This document shows, one piece after another, positions 60,926 to 64,000 of a stretch of DNA of 64,000 nt. The notes beneath the pieces were generated by a model. That model did not search any database. It worked only from the letters and a program-made list of their open reading frames with translations, and had not been told where the DNA came from. A program made the translations under genes and the position numbers. Positions within the stretch are counted from its first letter, which is position 1; the number at the start of each line of letters is the position of its first letter. Source of the stretch: Pyrrhoderma lamaoense (taxonomy: Eukaryota; Basidiomycota; Agaricomycetes; Hymenochaetales; Hymenochaetaceae); the NCBI GenBank assembly GCA_002794735.1, contig NBAZ01000018.1, positions 372,001 to 436,000 of the forward strand. Reading direction: 5' to 3'.

Positions 60926-63008
60926 ATGGCACCTCTGGAGGATATTGCAAGACTTAATGGCATACGGGTGGATATAACGCCTGATGCGGATGCTAGTGAG
61001 CAGCCAATTATAGGTTTGATCGGAATGGGTGAAATGGGACGTATGTATGCCGAGCATCTGTCGCGTGCTGGCTGGAAAAAGTACGCATCACGATATCTAT
61101 CATGTTCTTAAAGACCTTGAGTTACCACATCCATGATTAAATGATTCACTCAGATTGCACGTATGCGATCGTCCAGAAAAATATGAGCAGCTCACGAAAG
61201 ACTATCACAGTAAGACTTATTTGATATATGTTTTTCTGTTCAGTAACGTACAAGAATGATCCGTCTTTGTACTTAGATACACCTGGAATCAAGGTCATGC
61301 GAGATGGTCATCACGTAGCTCGTACATCGGATTTCACTATTTACTCTGTCGAAGCGGAATTCATCGGTGATGTTGTTGCTCAGTACGGCCCGTGTGAGTC
61401 ACTCATTGAGATTATGTCACTTCATTCAGTTACTATGCGAGTGGGTAACGAAAGGACGCCAGCCACTAATATGCGCGCTTGTTTCCATAAACTCAAGTTA
61501 GAGAGTGTTTGAACAAGCTTATAGCGCTTATGGCTCCTGGCGTCCCACTCACTGTGCATTGCATATTATATGTGTAAACCAATCAAGAATCGCCAACAAT
61601 TTGGAAATGTCTTCGTGATTTCTTTCTGCTGAATTTCCACTACGTCTTATATGATTATGATAGTGCATTTTCTGATATTCTCTTGCTCTCAGCATCCAAA
61701 GTTGGCTCTGTTGTATCCGGGCAGACCTCGGTGAAAGCGCCTGAGAAAGATGCATTTGAGAAATATCTCCCTGAGGATGTGCATATTGTATCCTGCCACT
61801 CGCTGCATGGACCCACGGTATCACCCCTGGGACAGCCATTGGTGAGCGATCGATTGGTGTGGCGAGGGATATTCGGAGAAACTGACGAAACGGGTGACAA
61901 CTCTCAATTCAAACTGACTACGGACGGGGCGTAGGTTATTATCAAGCATCGCGCTTCGGATGAGGCACTAAGGCTTGTGGAGAGCATCCTTCGACCACTT
62001 CGGTCCCGGTTCGTCTATCTCTCATATGAAGATCACGATCTCGTCACCGCGAATACCCAGGCTGTCACACACGCCGCGTTCTTAAGGTAGGTTTATCTCC
62101 GTCCAACGCTTCTTTACGGTTTTGGCCGAGAAGCCCATTCTGGATTAAACTCGGCTTTTTAACTTTATTTTCATTTTTTTGTTTTTTTTATTTTCGCTGC
62201 CACCGCATCCAGCATGGGCACTGCGTGGGCAACACAGACGTCCTATCCATGGGAACATGGGCTATATGTAGGTGGGATTGAAACAGTCAAAGTCAATATC
62301 ACCCATCGGATCTATGCCAACAAATGGCATGTTTATGCTGGCCTCGCCATCCTCAACCCTTCCGCAAAGACTTTGATAGATCGATTCGCTCAAAGCACAA
62401 CAGAGTTATTCAAGCTCATGCTCGAAGGCAAACGAGACGCACTTCAATCCCGCCTCTACAAAGCTCGGGAGAAAGTTTTCAAGTCACAGGTCAACGGCAA
62501 TAATTCTGGGCATCCGACGATCCTCCTCAGTGAAGACGTGTTAGACCGCTTTAGTTTAGGCAAGAAGCCACACATAGGTAGCGAACACAGTGGATCACAG
62601 CGCCCCACATCCCCAAACGTGGGTCACGCGCCCGCAAACTCACATCTTTCCTTGCTCGCAATGGTCGATTGCTGGTCGGCTCTTGACATTCAACCTTTTG
62701 AACATCTTGCATTAGCGGCAACACCCATTTTCCGCCTTTGGATCGGCGTTGCTGAGTACCTTTTCCGGTCAGACACCCGCTTAAATAACGCTATAGAAGC
62801 GGCGGTTACTGACGTCTCACATCGTGCTCATGATCTTGAGTTCGTCGTTGCGGCGCGTGGGTGGAGCCAGTGCGTACGGTTCGGGAACTTTGAGCTATAC
62901 CGACTGCGCTTCGAACGAACCGCAGAGTTCTTCCGTCCGCGGTTTAAAGAGTCTGCAAAACTTGGATCAGAAATGATTAAGACTATCTTAGATAGCAGTA
63001 GTAGCTAG
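60926..63008 (+). CDS. TYR1: Prephenate dehydrogenase (tyrosine biosynthesis)
   Basis: It converts prephenate to 4-hydroxyphenylpyruvate with NAD(P)+ in tyrosine biosynthesis. The start MAPLEDIARL is followed by the dinucleotide-binding turn IIGLIGMGEMGRMYAEHLSR. Exons then give LHVCDRPEKYEQL, TPGIKVMRDGHHVA, SVEAEFIGDVVAQYGP, KVGSVVSGQTSVKAPEK, DVHIVSCHSLHGPTVSPLGQ, HRASDEALRLVESILRPLRS, SYEDHDLVTANTQAVTHAAF and MGTAWATQTSYPWE. The C-terminal half is helical, as in fungal Tyr1. Six exons splice cleanly with short introns plus one of about 124 nt near 62.1 kb. The frame is intact, unlike many genes here. A TGACTCA lies 83 nt upstream. Confidence 0.93.
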
Positions 63009-64000
63009 CAGTCCTAGTGAATTGCCACAAACAGTGACGGTCCTCTTATCGATCCCAGGAAGGGTAGATGTACTCGGAAAAATGGACCAAACAAGGACAG
63101 CTGGCATTGTCTGTTGAAAAATGAGAAAAAAAAGACAATTACTAGGATCAATTGATGTTGCAACTCACCGAATAAACACGCATCTTTTAAGTCAGAAGAC
63201 CCAGTGTGTTCACGGGTTTGTGTGAAAAAGTTCGTAACCACATACTAGGATAGGAAGTACGAAAAAAAAGTACATGAGGTGATAGAAAGGGTAGGGAAAG
63301 GAGTTATGAAGAAGAAAGAGCTTTAGGAAAGGGTGGCCCCTATGGTTTGAAGAGATCTCCCCCTTCCAATTCAATTTAGTGAAGTTCATCGGCAGTACTG
63401 AAGTTTGCTACGTAGAGGAATTTGTAATACGGAATTCTTCTTCTTTTAATGTACGGTTATATTCACTTGACATTCTCGCGGACAGCAATTCGAATTTGTA
63501 GAAGTAAATGGCAAAAGAACGAACGAGTTGAAGAATATCGGGCCCGGAGTTAGAAGAGCGACCCCTCGCGCGAAATGGAAGTGAACTTCCCCTCCCCCCC
63601 CTTCTTCTTCATGACCCTCTTTTTTGGACCACTTGGATTGTGCGTTTGCAATCTGTTGTATATAGTTACGAGGGGGTGTGGGGGTACAGATGGCAGAGAG
63701 ACTGTGAATCTTCGCCACGTCTACAACAACAAAAATGAGATGAAACTCCTTGGTCAGTCCGTATATCGCGCATCGTTAACTATGCACACCGAAAACTATG
63801 GAACTATCTCTAGGTTGCGATCAAGCTAGTTTTATTCCTGATCTTTGAAAATTTCTTTGTGAGTTTCAGGTAGATGAGGTATAAATTTAGCTCTATGTTA
63901 GTTTTTACTGATAATATACGTTATGATATTGGGGGGGAGGAGGGTATGAATGAACACGTTACGTGTATATATTGGTATGGTATAGTAAAGGGAACGTGGA
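63009..64000. other. Downstream region of TYR1, no gene seen
   Basis: A/G-rich then mixed sequence with short homopolymers. Open frames are short and without motif support. A neighbouring gene may begin beyond the window. Confidence 0.4.

Noticed and set aside
1..64000. CRISPR arrays, insertion sequences or prokaryotic operons
   Set aside because: No spaced direct repeats or transposase motifs were seen, and the gene structure is fungal with introns.

Overview
The window looks like nuclear DNA of a filamentous fungus, most likely a basidiomycete (Agaricomycotina-like). Genes are broken by many 45-75 nt GT-AG introns, plus at least two GC-AG introns. There is an intact tRNA-Leu(AAG). The protein families are typical fungal ones: Zn2Cys6 and GATA regulators, a Gcn4-type bZIP, cupredoxin, Tyr1, a Kel3-like kelch protein and class 2 dihydroorotate dehydrogenase. 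I cannot name the species.

Layout. 0.95-3.8 kb (-): divergent protein kinase with a basic, cysteine-containing tail. 6.5-8.5 kb (+): Gcn4/Cpc1-like bZIP factor with short upstream ORFs. 9.8-11.7 kb (-): mitochondrial dihydroorotate dehydrogenase. 12.0 kb: tRNA-Leu. 12.6-13.5 kb (+): unknown basic protein. 14.2-17.5 kb (+): Zn2Cys6 factor. 17.8-18.6 kb (-): secreted cupredoxin. 20.3-22.5 kb (+): phenol-hydroxylase-like FAD monooxygenase 1. 23.5-25.7 kb (-): remains of unrecognised genes. 26-33 kb: repeat-rich DNA with two unrecognised gene models. 33.4-36.9 kb (+): GATA factor. 37-45.4 kb: gene-poor. 45.5-47.7 kb (-): monooxygenase 2. 49.0-50.4 kb (+): 3-ketoacyl-CoA thiolase. 50.6-53.8 kb (-): kelch/DUF4110 protein. 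54.5-56.7 kb (+): monooxygenase 3. 57.1-58.3 kb (+): protein tyrosine phosphatase. 60.0-60.5 kb (+): small unknown protein. 60.9-63.0 kb (+): prephenate dehydrogenase (Tyr1).

Themes. (1) Three paralogous FAD-dependent aromatic hydroxylases with matching intron positions share the window with a Zn2Cys6 regulator, a thiolase and a cupredoxin. An aromatic-compound catabolic locus is possible but unproven, because the genes are spread over 36 kb. (2) Amino-acid biosynthesis: a Gcn4-like bZIP gene and TYR1 are about 54 kb apart, each with a TGACTCA element close upstream of its start codon. (3) Many recognisable genes change frame exactly where one G or C is missing from a short run, in at least ten places. 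This is most simply an assembly or consensus error. Coordinates below therefore span whole genes, and each break is described.

Composition is uneven. About 1-11 kb and 26.8-41 kb are rich in pyrimidine tracts, homopolymers and microsatellites; 12-26.8 kb and 41-63 kb are AT-richer and cleaner. The boundary near 11.1 kb falls inside the DHODH gene.
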